Assembly (NCBI GenBank): GCA_965365655.1
Contig: CBDUCN010000132.1
Span: 1 to 12,732, forward strand
Direction: 5' to 3'
Source of the DNA: JBFHNV01 sp965365655
GTDB taxonomy: Bacteria > Pseudomonadota > Gammaproteobacteria > HK1
DNA: 12,732 nucleotides
Part shown: positions 1 to 6,781 of the stretch, piece after piece
Position numbering within the stretch: position 1 is the stretch's first letter
How the letters are laid out: each line of letters starts with the position of its first letter
Made by a program: the position numbers and the translations under genes
Notes under the pieces: generated by a model
The model's input: only the letters and a program-made list of their open reading frames with translations
What the model was told of the DNA's origin: nothing
Database searches by the model: none

Positions 1-1
1 C

Positions 2-895
2 TCAGTACACGTCGACCCGCGGCTCGCCGCCGGCGCGCACCACGCCGCGCTTCATGCCGATGCCGTTGAACGGCGTCGCGACGTTGCCGTGGCGGTCCAC
101 CGCGATCAGCCCGCCGTCGCCGCCCAGCGCGCCGACGGTGTCGATCACCGCGCGGGTCGCGTCCGCGAGGCTGGCGCCCGCGTAGGCCATGCGCGCGCCG
201 GCGTCGTGGGCCGCCGCCGTGCGGATGAAGAACTCGCCCTGTCCGGTGCACGACACCGCGATCCGGTCGTCGGCCCAGGTCGCGGCGCCGATCAGCGGGG
301 TGTCGCCGACCCGGCCGTGCAGCTTGTTCAGCGTGCCGCCGGTGGACGTCGCGGCGGCGAGGCGGCCGTCGCGGTCCAGCGCGACCGCGCCCACGGTGCC
401 GTGAGCCAGCGGGCCTTCATCGTCGACGGCGGCGGCGGTGCGGGTGATCTGCGCCGCGGGCACGTAGTACGCGGACGGGTCCTCCACCCGCGCCAGCCCC
501 CGGGCCGCCGCGAAGGCCTCGGCGCCCGGACCGGCCAGCATCACGTGCGGGGTGTGGTCGCGCACCGCGCGCGCGAGGCGCACCGGGTTCACCACGCGGC
601 GCACGGCGGCCACCGCGCCGGCGCCCCGGTCGTGGCCGCTCATCACGGACGCATCCAGCTCCACCTCGCCGGAGCTGCTGGGTGCGCTGCCCCGGCCGGC
701 GGTGTACATGCCGCTCTCCTCGAGCGCCGCGACCATCTCCACGACCAGGTCGAGCGCGCCGACGCCGTCGGCGAGCATCGCCGAGCCGCGGGCCAGCAGC
801 TCGCGCATGAACGCCGCCGGGCGGGTGTAGTCGTGGCCTTCGCGCACGCCGGCGCCGCCGTGGAGCACGAGCACGGGATCGGGGTCGCGGGTCAT
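2..895 (-). CDS. Isoaspartyl peptidase / L-asparaginase, plant-type Ntn hydrolase
   Basis: A 297-residue protein of the family that hydrolyses L-asparagine or beta-aspartyl (isoaspartyl) dipeptides. These enzymes are made as a precursor that cuts itself in front of a threonine, which becomes the N-terminal nucleophile. Visible marks are the N-terminal LHGGAG (residues 11-16), the cleavage site HGTVGAVALD with the candidate nucleophile Thr167, STGGTLNKL shortly after, and GRVGDTPLIGAATWAD, where this family normally has its substrate-contacting Arg/Asp. The length fits the family. I chose the ATG at 895 because LHGGAG should lie close to the N terminus and because GAGGAGA (plus positions 903-909) is well placed as a ribosome binding site. 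An upstream in-frame extension to 1027 looks like low-complexity Arg/Pro/Gly readthrough. The gene is complete; its TGA stop is at the window edge. It is cytoplasmic, since no signal peptide is seen. Asparaginase and isoaspartyl peptidase activity cannot be separated from sequence alone. Confidence 0.9.
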   Translation of the reverse strand: MTRDPDPVLVLHGGAGVREGHDYTRPAAFMRELLARGSAMLADGVGALDLVVEMVAALEESGMYTAGRGSAPSSSGEVELDASVMSGHDRGAGAVAAVRRVVNPVRLARAVRDHTPHVMLAGPGAEAFAAARGLARVEDPSAYYVPAAQITRTAAAVDDEGPLAHGTVGAVALDRDGRLAAATSTGGTLNKLHGRVGDTPLIGAATWADDRIAVSCTGQGEFFIRTAAAHDAGARMAYAGASLADATRAVIDTVGALGGDGGLIAVDRHGNVATPFNGIGMKRGVVRAGGEPRVDVY

Positions 896-1053
896 GGGCC
901 GGTCTCCTCGGGCTTCAGGCGGGTGCCGCGGCGCGGAACCCGGAGCATAGCCGCCGCGCGAGCGGACCGGACGGCGGGATCCGGCACCCCCGATCCGGAC
1001 CGCGCTCGTGCACGGCGGGGCAGGCACGATTCCCTGCCGGGGGAAGCAAATGT

Positions 1054-1101
1054 CGCCCGCAGGTGTCGGAATTCTTTACAGATTCCCGAGATCTGCGGGC
1101 G
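1054..1101. promoter_or_regulatory. Extended dyad, possible activator-binding site
   Basis: CGCCCGCAG at 1054-1062 is matched by its perfect reverse complement CTGCGGGCG at 1093-1101. Inside them, TCGGAAT at 1066-1072 is matched by ATTCCCGA with one bulged C. The whole makes a hairpin or dyad with a 9-base tip (TCTTTACAG). Its centre lies about 80 bases upstream of the sigma-54-type element at 1156-1171, a usual distance for a bacterial enhancer site. It could instead be an RNA hairpin in the 5' end of a leftward or rightward transcript. The symmetry is direct observation; the role is inference. Confidence 0.45.
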
Positions 1102-1155
1102 GGCCTCCACGAGCGCTCAAGACAACCCGCTGATCGGCCGACGATCTCGAAACCC

Positions 1156-1171
1156 TGGCACGTTACGTGCT
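1156..1171 (+). promoter_or_regulatory. Sigma-54 (RpoN)-type promoter for the PEP-CTERM-like gene
   Basis: TGGCACGTTACGTGCT matches the sigma-54 -24/-12 consensus TGGCACG-N4-TTGCW with one mismatch, and its GG and GC dinucleotides have the required spacing. Transcription would start near 1183, giving a leader of about 118 bases before the ATG at 1301. PEP-CTERM genes in several proteobacteria are known to depend on RpoN together with the PrsK/PrsR two-component system, so the gene it faces supports the call. The regulator is not in this window. Confidence 0.65.
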
Positions 1172-1300
1172 TGTTTTCCGGCAGGAGTCGTGGGCACCGC
1201 CCGTCACGCATTCACGGTGTCCGCCGGGAAGGTCCCGCGGAGGCCCGAAACGGGCGGCGCAGGCCGGCGCACATCACGAAATTCGGAGCACATAGACCAC

Positions 1301-2032
1301 ATGAAACGCTTCACCCTGGGCTCGGCCCTCGCCGCCGCGCTGGTACTCGGCGCAACGCAGGGCGCCTCCGCGACGCCACTGTTCCTCGCGATCGACCTGA
1401 ACGCCGCCACGCCGGAGATCGACACCACCCTCGACGTGCTGGAGTCGGACAACAACGGCCTGCTGACCGTCAGCGTGCGCGGCTGGACCAACGCCGGCGA
1501 CGGCAATCCGTTCCTGCTCGAAGCCGCCGACCTGAACGTCCAGAGCTCCGACCAGCTCGCGACCCTCGTCGCGGCCGCGGTCGCGGGCAGCTTCTACACC
1601 GGCGACAACTACGAGGACTTCTTCGTGATCGGCACGCCGATCAACGACGGGGACCCGCTGATCGTGGACGCCGATGCGAATCCGCCGACGTCGACGGGGA
1701 CGTTCTTGACCATCCTGGCCGGCAACCCGCTCGGCCTGCCGAACATCCAGGGCACCACGCCCACGGACCTCGCGGGTGCGGCCGAGCTGCTGCGCTTCGG
1801 GGTCACGCTGCAGACCCTCGCGTTCGGATCGACGGCGGAGCTGAGCCTGCTGGTCGGGAACCTCTACGACAACAACGCGGCCGACCCGACCGTGCCCGTG
1901 GACCCGAGCGAGGTCGAGTTCCAGTCCGCGACGATCAACCTGATCCAGGTCCAGGTCCCGGCCCCGGGCACCGCGCTGATGCTCGCGGCCGGCCTGCTGG
2001 GCATCGGAGCGCGCGCCCGCAGACGCGCCTGA
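1301..2032 (+). CDS. Exported PEP-CTERM-like protein of unknown function
   Basis: A 243-residue protein. It begins with a typical signal peptide: a basic start MKRF, a hydrophobic stretch, and a likely cut after GASA at residue 24. It ends in a tripartite sorting tail: VPAPGT at residues 219-224, a hydrophobic helix (ALMLAAGLLGIG), and an Arg-rich end (RARRRA). This is the PEP-CTERM layout with Ala in place of the usual Glu of VPEP. Such proteins are exported by Sec, then cut and sorted by an exosortase, often in bacteria that make exopolysaccharide. No exosortase is encoded here. The mature part is acidic and rich in Asp, Asn, Thr and Leu, with alternating beta-like patterns and no cysteine; I recognise no domain. 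GGAG at 1285-1288 is a rather distant ribosome binding site for the ATG at 1301. A sigma-54-type promoter lies upstream and a hairpin downstream. Confidence 0.85.
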   Translation: MKRFTLGSALAAALVLGATQGASATPLFLAIDLNAATPEIDTTLDVLESDNNGLLTVSVRGWTNAGDGNPFLLEAADLNVQSSDQLATLVAAAVAGSFYTGDNYEDFFVIGTPINDGDPLIVDADANPPTSTGTFLTILAGNPLGLPNIQGTTPTDLAGAAELLRFGVTLQTLAFGSTAELSLLVGNLYDNNAADPTVPVDPSEVEFQSATINLIQVQVPAPGTALMLAAGLLGIGARARRRA

Positions 2033-2053
2033 AGCCCGCCTCGCGTTCTCGAT

Positions 2054-2092
2054 GAGCGGCCCGGGCCGGCAGCACGCCGGTCCGGGCCGCTC
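2054..2092 (+). terminator. Hairpin terminator after the PEP-CTERM-like gene
   Basis: GAGCGGCCCGGGCCGGC at 2054-2070 pairs with GCCGGTCCGGGCCGCTC at 2076-2092. This is a 17-base-pair stem with one G-U pair and the loop AGCAC. It starts 21 bases after the stop codon. Only a weak T run (GCGTTTC) follows, so it is terminator-like rather than a textbook intrinsic terminator. Confidence 0.65.
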
Positions 2093-2135
2093 GCGTTTCA
2101 GGCCGCGCGGCCACACCCCGCGACGCGCCCGCTGT

Positions 2136-2173
2136 CGTCACGCCTTGACGGATTCTCCGAACGCGGCACAGTG
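2136..2173 (+). promoter_or_regulatory. Possible promoter of the peroxiredoxin-like selenoprotein gene
   Basis: TTGACG at 2145-2150 is a good -35 hexamer. A 17-base spacer leads to ACAGTG at 2168-2173, a poor -10. A small dyad, CGTCA at 2136-2140 and TGACG at 2146-2150, overlaps the -35 and could be an operator. The gene starts about 80 bases downstream. The weak -10 keeps this call tentative. Confidence 0.3.
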
Positions 2174-2254
2174 AGAACGGCTGCGCCACGTCCGCGACGC
2201 GGGCGTGGTCCGCGCCTCATCCACACCGGAGCACCACATGAAGAGAGTCACGTC

Positions 2255-2902
2255 ATGAGCCTTGCCGAAAAGCTCAACGCGATCAGGGAGGGCGCCGCGA
2301 AGCGCATCCCGGCCGAGACGCGCGAGATCATGGGCCGCGCGACGAAGGCGCTGCGCGAGTCCGGCATCATGGACGAGGTGGTCGCGATCGGCGCGACGCT
2401 GCCGCCGTTCGCGCTCCGGAACCAGGACGGCCGGGAAGTGCGCTCCGAGGATCTGCTCGCGAGCGGGCCGCTCGTCCTCACGGTGTTCCGCGGCAGCTGG
2501 TGACCGTACTGCAACGCAGAGCTGTACGCTTTGCAGGCAGTCTCTGACCAGATCCGGCAACGCGGCGCCACGCTGGCGGCGCTGACCCCGCAGCTCGCCG
2601 AGCACCACCGCGCGCTGATCGAGAAGCACGGGCTCGACTTCGACCTGCTGTCGGACCCCGGCAACGCGTACGCGGCGGAGCTGGGCCTTCGCTTCGAGGT
2701 CACCGGCGAGCTGCGCGACGCGTACCAGGCGCTGGGCCTGGACCTCCCGAAGCACAACGGCGACGCGAGCTGGACGCTGCCGATGCCGGCGCGCCTGGTG
2801 GTCGCGAAGGACGGCACGGTGCGGGTCGTGGACGCCGACCCCGACTACACCCGGCGCCCGGAGCCGGACAAGACGCTGCGCGACCTCGACGCCCTCGGCT
2901 GA
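2255..2902 (+). CDS. Peroxiredoxin-like selenoprotein (AhpC/TSA superfamily), Sec at TGA 2501-2503
   Basis: Read through the in-frame TGA at 2501-2503, this is a 215-residue thioredoxin-fold protein. Residues 80-90 read GSW-U-PYCNAEL, with Sec83 and Cys86. This matches the common peroxiredoxin-like motif (F/Y)RG-G/S-W-C-PYC-N-x-E-L, in which the first position is the peroxidatic Cys. The family signature continues on both sides: TLPPFAL and VLTVFRG before; GATLAALTPQ, LLSDPGNAYA, the DASWTLPMPA region and a DPDYTRRPEP-like end after. The family reduces peroxides or thiols in the cytoplasm; the exact substrate is unknown. A Cys-to-Sec change usually raises the reactivity of the attacking residue. 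I chose the ATG at 2255, with GAAGAGAG just upstream; the ATG at 2238 is in another frame. A conventional caller would break this gene at 2503. selA and selB lie just downstream on the opposite strand. Confidence 0.9.
2501..2536 (+). promoter_or_regulatory. UGA-Sec codon and candidate SECIS hairpin, peroxiredoxin-like gene
   Basis: After TGA at 2501-2503, CTGCAA (2509-2514) pairs with TTGCAG (2531-2536). A C/T mismatch follows, then GC (2516-2517) pairs with GC (2528-2529). The tip is AGAGCTGTAC, which carries a GU at bases 24-25 counted from the U of UGA. Bacterial SECIS elements, such as that of E. coli fdhF, lie directly downstream of UGA and present a GU-containing apical loop to SelB at about this distance. 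The pairing is seen; SelB recognition is inferred. Confidence 0.5.
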
Positions 2903-2924
2903 CGCGCCGCGAAGAAGCCCGGAA

Positions 2925-2951
2925 GCGCCGGCGCCCGCGTGGCGCCGGCGC
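2925..2951. terminator. Perfect GC hairpin between convergent genes
   Basis: GCGCCGGCGCC at 2925-2935 pairs perfectly with GGCGCCGGCGC at 2941-2951 around the loop CGCGT. It begins 22 bases after the stop of the peroxiredoxin-like gene and faces the 3' end of selB, so it could serve both directions. No T tract follows on either strand. The remaining spacer, 2952-3134, is GC-rich with no gene that I can support. Confidence 0.6.
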
Positions 2952-3134
2952 CCGTTCAGCGGCCGGCCATCCGACGATGCGCGCATGGCGCGGAGCCAGC
3001 CGCCCGCGCCGCGGTTCCATACGCACCGGAGCGCGGCCCCGGCGCCGGCCTGCGCGCCGCCCCGAGAACCGCCGGCCCACCGGCGCCGGCCGCCGCGGCG
3101 ACGCCACCGCCCGCGGGCCAGCCGCCCCGTGCGC

Positions 3135-5066
3135 TCACTCCCCCGCCGCGCCCAGCACCTCCGCGCTCGGGCGGATCGTGCGCCGCGTCTCGCCGCTGCG
3201 CCGGGTCAGCCCGAGCCCGTCGAAGAACTCCAGCACGTCGATCGTGAGGTTGCGCCCGATGCCGGTCGCGTCGCGGTAGCGTCGTGCGTCGAAGCCCGTC
3301 TCCGCGTGCTCGGCCGACAGCGCCTCGGCGGCCTGCGCAAGGTGCGCCAGCGCGCGCGGGTGGAAGAAGCGGTTCGCGGTCACGCGCACCAGCATCCCGC
3401 GCCGCGCGCAGGTCTCGAGGAAACGCAGCAGCGTGTCGCGCTCGACGTCCAGCTCCGCCGCGAGGTCGCCGGAGGTCAGCGGCTTGTGGGCCTCCGGGCC
3501 CAGGTGCGCGCTGACGCGGCGCCACAGCGCCGCATCCTCGTCGCTCAGCGTCGGCCGGTGGCCCGCGAGCCGCACGCTGATGCCGTCGCGCACCAGCGCG
3601 CCCTCGCGCACCAGCGCCGCGACCGCCGCGTGCGCGAGCGCGGCGGCGTCGCCGCGCGCGACCGCGCGCACCAGCTCCGCCTCCCGCGGTCCCACCGCGG
3701 ACGGCTGGTCCCGGTGCCAGGACGCCAGCGCGTCGCGCAGCGCGCCGCGCACCCGCTCCCAGGCCTCCGGCGCGACCACGCGCCTGCCCGCCGGGGTCTC
3801 CACCGGCACCGCCGCGGTGCGTGCGACGAGGTCGTCCAGCGCCTGCGGCGCGAGGTTGCGCGACCAGCCGAAGGCCCGCAGGTCCAGGCCGTCGGCCGCG
3901 TGCGCCAGCGCCGCCTCCAGCGCCGACGCCGGGTCGGGCTCGCGCAGCGCGTCGAGCATCGCGAGGCGCGCGCGGCGATCGCGCACCCGGCGCGGGGCAT
4001 GCGCGTCGATCACCGTCGCACCCGCGAGGGTGCGCTGACCGGAGGTGTCGCGCAGCACGATGCGATCGCCGTGCACCGCCGCGAGCGGCCGGTCGAGCAC
4101 GAGCTGCGCGAGCGCGCCGGCGCCCGGCTCCACCGGCGATCCGCCCGGCAGCGTCACGCGCCCGGTCACGAACGCGGCGCCGTGGTGCACGTGCACCGGC
4201 GTCCACTGGCGCAGCGGCCGCTCCTCCGACGCGAGCACCGTGACCGCGACGTCCACCCGCGCCGACGGCGGCCCCGCATCGGCCGCGACCAGCCACGCGC
4301 CGCGCATCACGCTCGCGGCGTCGACGCCGCGTCCGGCGACGTTGAGCGCGCAGCGCATGCCCGCGCGCGCCACGTCCGCGGCGTGGCCCGCGGACTCGAC
4401 GCCGCGCACGCGCACCTCGAGGTCGCGGCCGGACAGCGCCAGCCGGTCCCCCGGCCTCGCCTCGCCCGCGTACACCGCGCCGGTGACGACGAGGCCCGCG
4501 CCGCGCACGCTGAAGCTGCGGTCCACCGCGAAGCGGAAGCCGCCCTGCGCGCCCCGCGCCGGCAGCGCGCCGGCGACGTCGCGCAGGTGCCCGCGCAGCG
4601 GATCGAGGCCCTCGCCGGTCAGCGCCGACAGCGCGAACACCGGCGCGCCGGCCAGCGCGCTGCGCCCGACCAGCGCCGCCGCGGCCGCGGCCACCTCGTC
4701 CACCCGCGCGGCGTCCACCCGGTCGGCCTTGCTCACCACCACCGCGCCGCGGGTCACGCCCAGCAGGTCGAGGATCGCGAGATGCTCCTCGGTCTGCGGC
4801 ATCGGGCCGTCATCCGCCGCGACGACCAGCAGCGCGAAGTCGATCGCCGGAACGCCGGCGATCATGTTGCGGATGAAGCGCTCGTGGCCGGGCACGTCGA
4901 CGAAGCCCAGCACCTCGCCGTCGTCCAGCGGCAGGTACGCGAAGCCGAGATCGATCGTCAGCCCGCGCTGCTTCTCCTCCGGCAGCCGATCGGTGTCGAC
5001 GCCGGTGAGCGCGCGCACCAGCAGCGTCTTGCCGTGATCGACGTGACCCGCGGTCGCGATCAGCAT
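3135..5066 (-). CDS. selB: Selenocysteine-specific translation elongation factor SelB
   Basis: A 643-residue GTPase that carries selenocysteyl-tRNA(Sec) to the ribosome at UGA codons marked by a SECIS hairpin. The N terminus MLIATAGHVDHGKT holds the P-loop GHVDHGKT (residues 7-14). RGLTIDLGF at 34-42 is the switch I region typical of SelB, DVPGH at 57-61 is G3, and SKAD at 112-115 is G4. EF-Tu-like beta domains follow. The last 250 or so residues are the Ala/Leu/Arg-rich, winged-helix-type C terminus that binds SECIS RNA, including LTSGDLAAELDVERDTLLRFLE and, near the end, TIDVLEFFDGLGLTRRSGETR. The length is slightly above E. coli SelB (614). The ATG at 5066 is chosen because it begins directly at the conserved MLIATAGHVDHGK; the open frame upstream overlaps selA and is not family-like. 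It lies 91 bases downstream of selA on the same strand, so the two are probably co-transcribed. Confidence 0.97.
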   Translation of the reverse strand: MLIATAGHVDHGKTLLVRALTGVDTDRLPEEKQRGLTIDLGFAYLPLDDGEVLGFVDVPGHERFIRNMIAGVPAIDFALLVVAADDGPMPQTEEHLAILDLLGVTRGAVVVSKADRVDAARVDEVAAAAAALVGRSALAGAPVFALSALTGEGLDPLRGHLRDVAGALPARGAQGGFRFAVDRSFSVRGAGLVVTGAVYAGEARPGDRLALSGRDLEVRVRGVESAGHAADVARAGMRCALNVAGRGVDAASVMRGAWLVAADAGPPSARVDVAVTVLASEERPLRQWTPVHVHHGAAFVTGRVTLPGGSPVEPGAGALAQLVLDRPLAAVHGDRIVLRDTSGQRTLAGATVIDAHAPRRVRDRRARLAMLDALREPDPASALEAALAHAADGLDLRAFGWSRNLAPQALDDLVARTAAVPVETPAGRRVVAPEAWERVRGALRDALASWHRDQPSAVGPREAELVRAVARGDAAALAHAAVAALVREGALVRDGISVRLAGHRPTLSDEDAALWRRVSAHLGPEAHKPLTSGDLAAELDVERDTLLRFLETCARRGMLVRVTANRFFHPRALAHLAQAAEALSAEHAETGFDARRYRDATGIGRNLTIDVLEFFDGLGLTRRSGETRRTIRPSAEVLGAAGE

Positions 5067-5157
5067 GCTTCGTCGCCGCCCGTGGCCGGCGCCGCGTTCA
5101 CGCGCAGGTGCCCGACGCAACCGCGCACGCGGCGCGAAGGACGACCGCTGGCGCCGC

Positions 5158-6564
5158 TCAAAGCTCGAGCCCGTCGATCTGCCCGAGCAGCTCGCCCGCG
5201 TCCTCGAGGCAGCGCACGTCGAACAGCAGCGCACCGTCGGCGACGCGCCCGATCACCGGTACCGGGAGGCGGCGAAACGCGCGCGCGAGACGCTTCAGCG
5301 CGGCGCCGCTGCCGTCGCGGGGCACGATGCGAAGCGCCGCGCTGGGCAGCGATTCCACCGGCAGCGCGCCGCTGCCGATCTGGCTGTGGCAGTCGACCAC
5401 GTCGACGGTCGCGACGGCCGCGAGCCGCGCGGCGAGCGCAGGCGCGGCGTCGCGGGCCGTGCGCTCGATGTCGTCCCTCGCGCGCGTGAGCAGACGCAGT
5501 GCCGGAAGCCGCTGCGCGAGGCGATCCGGGTCGGCGTACAGCCGGAGCACCGCGCCCAGCGCCGCCAGCGTGACCTTGTCCAGGCGCATCGCACGCTTCA
5601 TCGGGTTCTGGTTCAGCTTCGCGATCAGGTCCGCGCGGCCGACGACGATGCCGCACTGCGGCCCGCCCAGCAGCTTGTCGCCGCTGAAGGTCACGAGGTC
5701 CGCCCCCTGCTCGATCGCCTTTGCCGGCGTCGGCTCCTGCGGCAGGCCGTAGCGGGCCATGTCCACCAGCGAGCCGCTGCCCAGGTCGTCCACGAACGGC
5801 AGACCGTGCTCGTGGGCGAGCGCCGCGAGCACGCGCTCGTCCACGCTCGCGGTGAAGCCCTGCACCGCGTAGTTGCTGGTGTGCACCTTCATCACGAGCG
5901 CGGTGCGCGTGTTGATCGCGGCCGCGAAGTCCGAAAGGTGGGTGCGGTTGGTGGTGCCCACCTCGACCAGCCGGCAGCCGGCGCGGGCCATGATGTCGGG
6001 CATGCGGAACGCGCCGCCGATCTCGATCAGCTCGCCGCGCGACACCGGCACCTGCATCCCGCGGGCGAGGGTGTTCAGCAGCAGCAGCACCGCGGCGGCG
6101 TTGTTGTTGACCACCGTCGCGGCCTCGGCGCCGGTCAGGCGGCACAGCCAGCCTTCGACGTGGCTGTCGCGCTGCCCGCGCTGCCCGGACTCGAGGTCGT
6201 ACTCCACGTTGCTCGCACCCGCGGCCCGCACCATCGCGTCGACGGCCTCCCGCGGCAGCGGCGCACGGCCGAGGTTGGTGTGCAGCACCGTGCCGGTGAG
6301 GTTCAGCACCGGTTTGAGCGTGCCGTCGAGCAGGCGGTCGATGGCGCGCCCCGCGCGCACCACGAGGTGGCGCCCGGGATCCGCCGGCAACGCGCGCGCG
6401 CCGTGGCTGACGAGCACCTCGCGCAGCGTCGCCGTCGCGTCGCGCAGCGCGTCGGTGACCAGCTCGCGGCCGTGCGCCGCGACGAGCGCCGCCGCGTCGT
6501 CGCGGCGCAGCAGGCGGTCGATGGACGGGATCGCCGCGAAGGGCGACGGCTGCGGGGAGGACAT
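5158..6564 (-). CDS. selA: L-seryl-tRNA(Sec) selenium transferase SelA
   Basis: A 468-residue pyridoxal-phosphate enzyme that converts Ser-tRNA(Sec) to Sec-tRNA(Sec) using selenophosphate. Family marks in order: an N-terminal tRNA-binding part starting IPSIDRLLR (residues 12-20); VLNLTGTVLHTNLGRAPL near 86-103; NVEYDLESGQRGQRDSHV near 119-136; VVNNNAAAVLL near 151-161; EIGGAFRMPDIM; VGTTNRTH; HTSNYAVQGF; and the PLP lysine Lys297 in TFSGDKLLGGPQCG. The length is normal (E. coli SelA has 463). The ATG at 6564 places IPSIDRLL at the usual distance from the N terminus, although no clear ribosome binding site precedes it. It is the first gene of a probable selA-selB unit. Its substrate tRNA gene (selC) and the selenophosphate synthetase gene (selD) are not visible in this window. 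Confidence 0.97.
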   Translation of the reverse strand: MSSPQPSPFAAIPSIDRLLRRDDAAALVAAHGRELVTDALRDATATLREVLVSHGARALPADPGRHLVVRAGRAIDRLLDGTLKPVLNLTGTVLHTNLGRAPLPREAVDAMVRAAGASNVEYDLESGQRGQRDSHVEGWLCRLTGAEAATVVNNNAAAVLLLLNTLARGMQVPVSRGELIEIGGAFRMPDIMARAGCRLVEVGTTNRTHLSDFAAAINTRTALVMKVHTSNYAVQGFTASVDERVLAALAHEHGLPFVDDLGSGSLVDMARYGLPQEPTPAKAIEQGADLVTFSGDKLLGGPQCGIVVGRADLIAKLNQNPMKRAMRLDKVTLAALGAVLRLYADPDRLAQRLPALRLLTRARDDIERTARDAAPALAARLAAVATVDVVDCHSQIGSGALPVESLPSAALRIVPRDGSGAALKRLARAFRRLPVPVIGRVADGALLFDVRCLEDAGELLGQIDGLEL

Positions 6565-6622
6565 CGGAGGCTGGACCCTGGCGCAGGCGGCACACGGCCG
6601 CCGGTGGGCTACAGATTAGCAG

Positions 6623-6651
6623 CCTGGCGAAGAACTCCGTCTCTCGCCGGG
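6623..6651. repeat. Hairpin upstream of selA, next to repeat copy 1
   Basis: CCTGGCGA at 6623-6630 pairs with TCGCCGGG at 6644-6651, eight pairs including one T-G, around a 13-base loop. It lies 3 bases from repeat copy 1 and may be part of the same element; the matching part of copy 2 would fall beyond the window end. It is also in the selA upstream region, so a role in selA expression is possible. Confidence 0.4.
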
Positions 6652-6654
6652 CCG

Positions 6655-6726
6655 GAGCGAGCCGGAGACCGCGTCTTCGGCGCAGCGACGTGAGGACGCG
6701 CAGGATGCGCCTCTTCACCATCCTGC
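6655..6726 (-). repeat. Structured interspersed repeat, copy 1
   Basis: Bases 6655-6725 match the reverse complement of 12662-12732 at 63 of 71 positions. The copy carries a 9-bp hairpin at 6661-6681 (GCCGGAGAC, loop CGC, GTCTTCGGC, one G-U). A second, imperfect hairpin lies at 6689-6719 with the loop GCAGGAT (6700-6706). The loop is exactly complementary to ATCCTGC at 6720-6726, so a pseudoknot is possible. On the minus strand it lies 55 bases after the stop of the molybdopterin subunit gene, in the same sense as that transcript. I have not matched it to a named repeat family. Confidence 0.8.
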
Positions 6727-6781
6727 TGGCAGGCCGCCGGGTGATTCCGCCGCCCGCGGCCCGGTGACGCTCGCGCCGCGC

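Larger units (their letters stand above)
896..1300. other. Divergent intergenic region, 405 bases
   Basis: This spacer separates the leftward asparaginase-type gene from the rightward PEP-CTERM-like gene. I see no credible gene in it: the open frames crossing it are Arg/Pro-rich continuations of shadow frames. Its middle part, about 1060-1180, is less GC-rich than its surroundings. It holds the dyad at 1054-1101 and the sigma-54-type element at 1156-1171, listed separately. I could not assign a sigma-70 promoter to the asparaginase-type gene. Confidence 0.7.

Noticed and set aside
2101..2112. 12-base palindrome GGCCGCGCGGCC after the PEP-CTERM-like gene
   Set aside because: Such GC palindromes are expected by chance here, and it has no clear relation to a promoter or terminator.
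2501..2503. Reading TGA 2501-2503 and TGA 11911-11913 as true stops (two split genes or pseudogenes)
   Set aside because: Family sequence continues in the same frame without gap on both sides, both codons sit at a redox-active position followed by P-x-C, and selA/selB are present.
2952..3134. Small genes or repeats in the GC-rich spacer between the convergent peroxiredoxin-like and selB genes
   Set aside because: Only short CCGGCGCCGG-type palindromes and Arg/Pro-rich frames are present, with no ribosome binding site or conserved motif.
2985..5489. Very long open frames on the plus strand opposite selB and selA (and similar ones opposite the hydroxylase, AOR and asparaginase genes)
   Set aside because: They are rich in Arg, Ala, His and Pro with no recognisable family, and mirror well-conserved genes on the other strand. 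Such shadow frames are expected at this GC content.
6565..6781. selC (tRNA-Sec) in the spacer upstream of selA, or in 11157-11448
   Set aside because: I looked on both strands for a UCA anticodon loop and a T-arm of the GGTTCGA type in a long tRNA and found neither. The hairpins at 6623-6726 do not form a cloverleaf.
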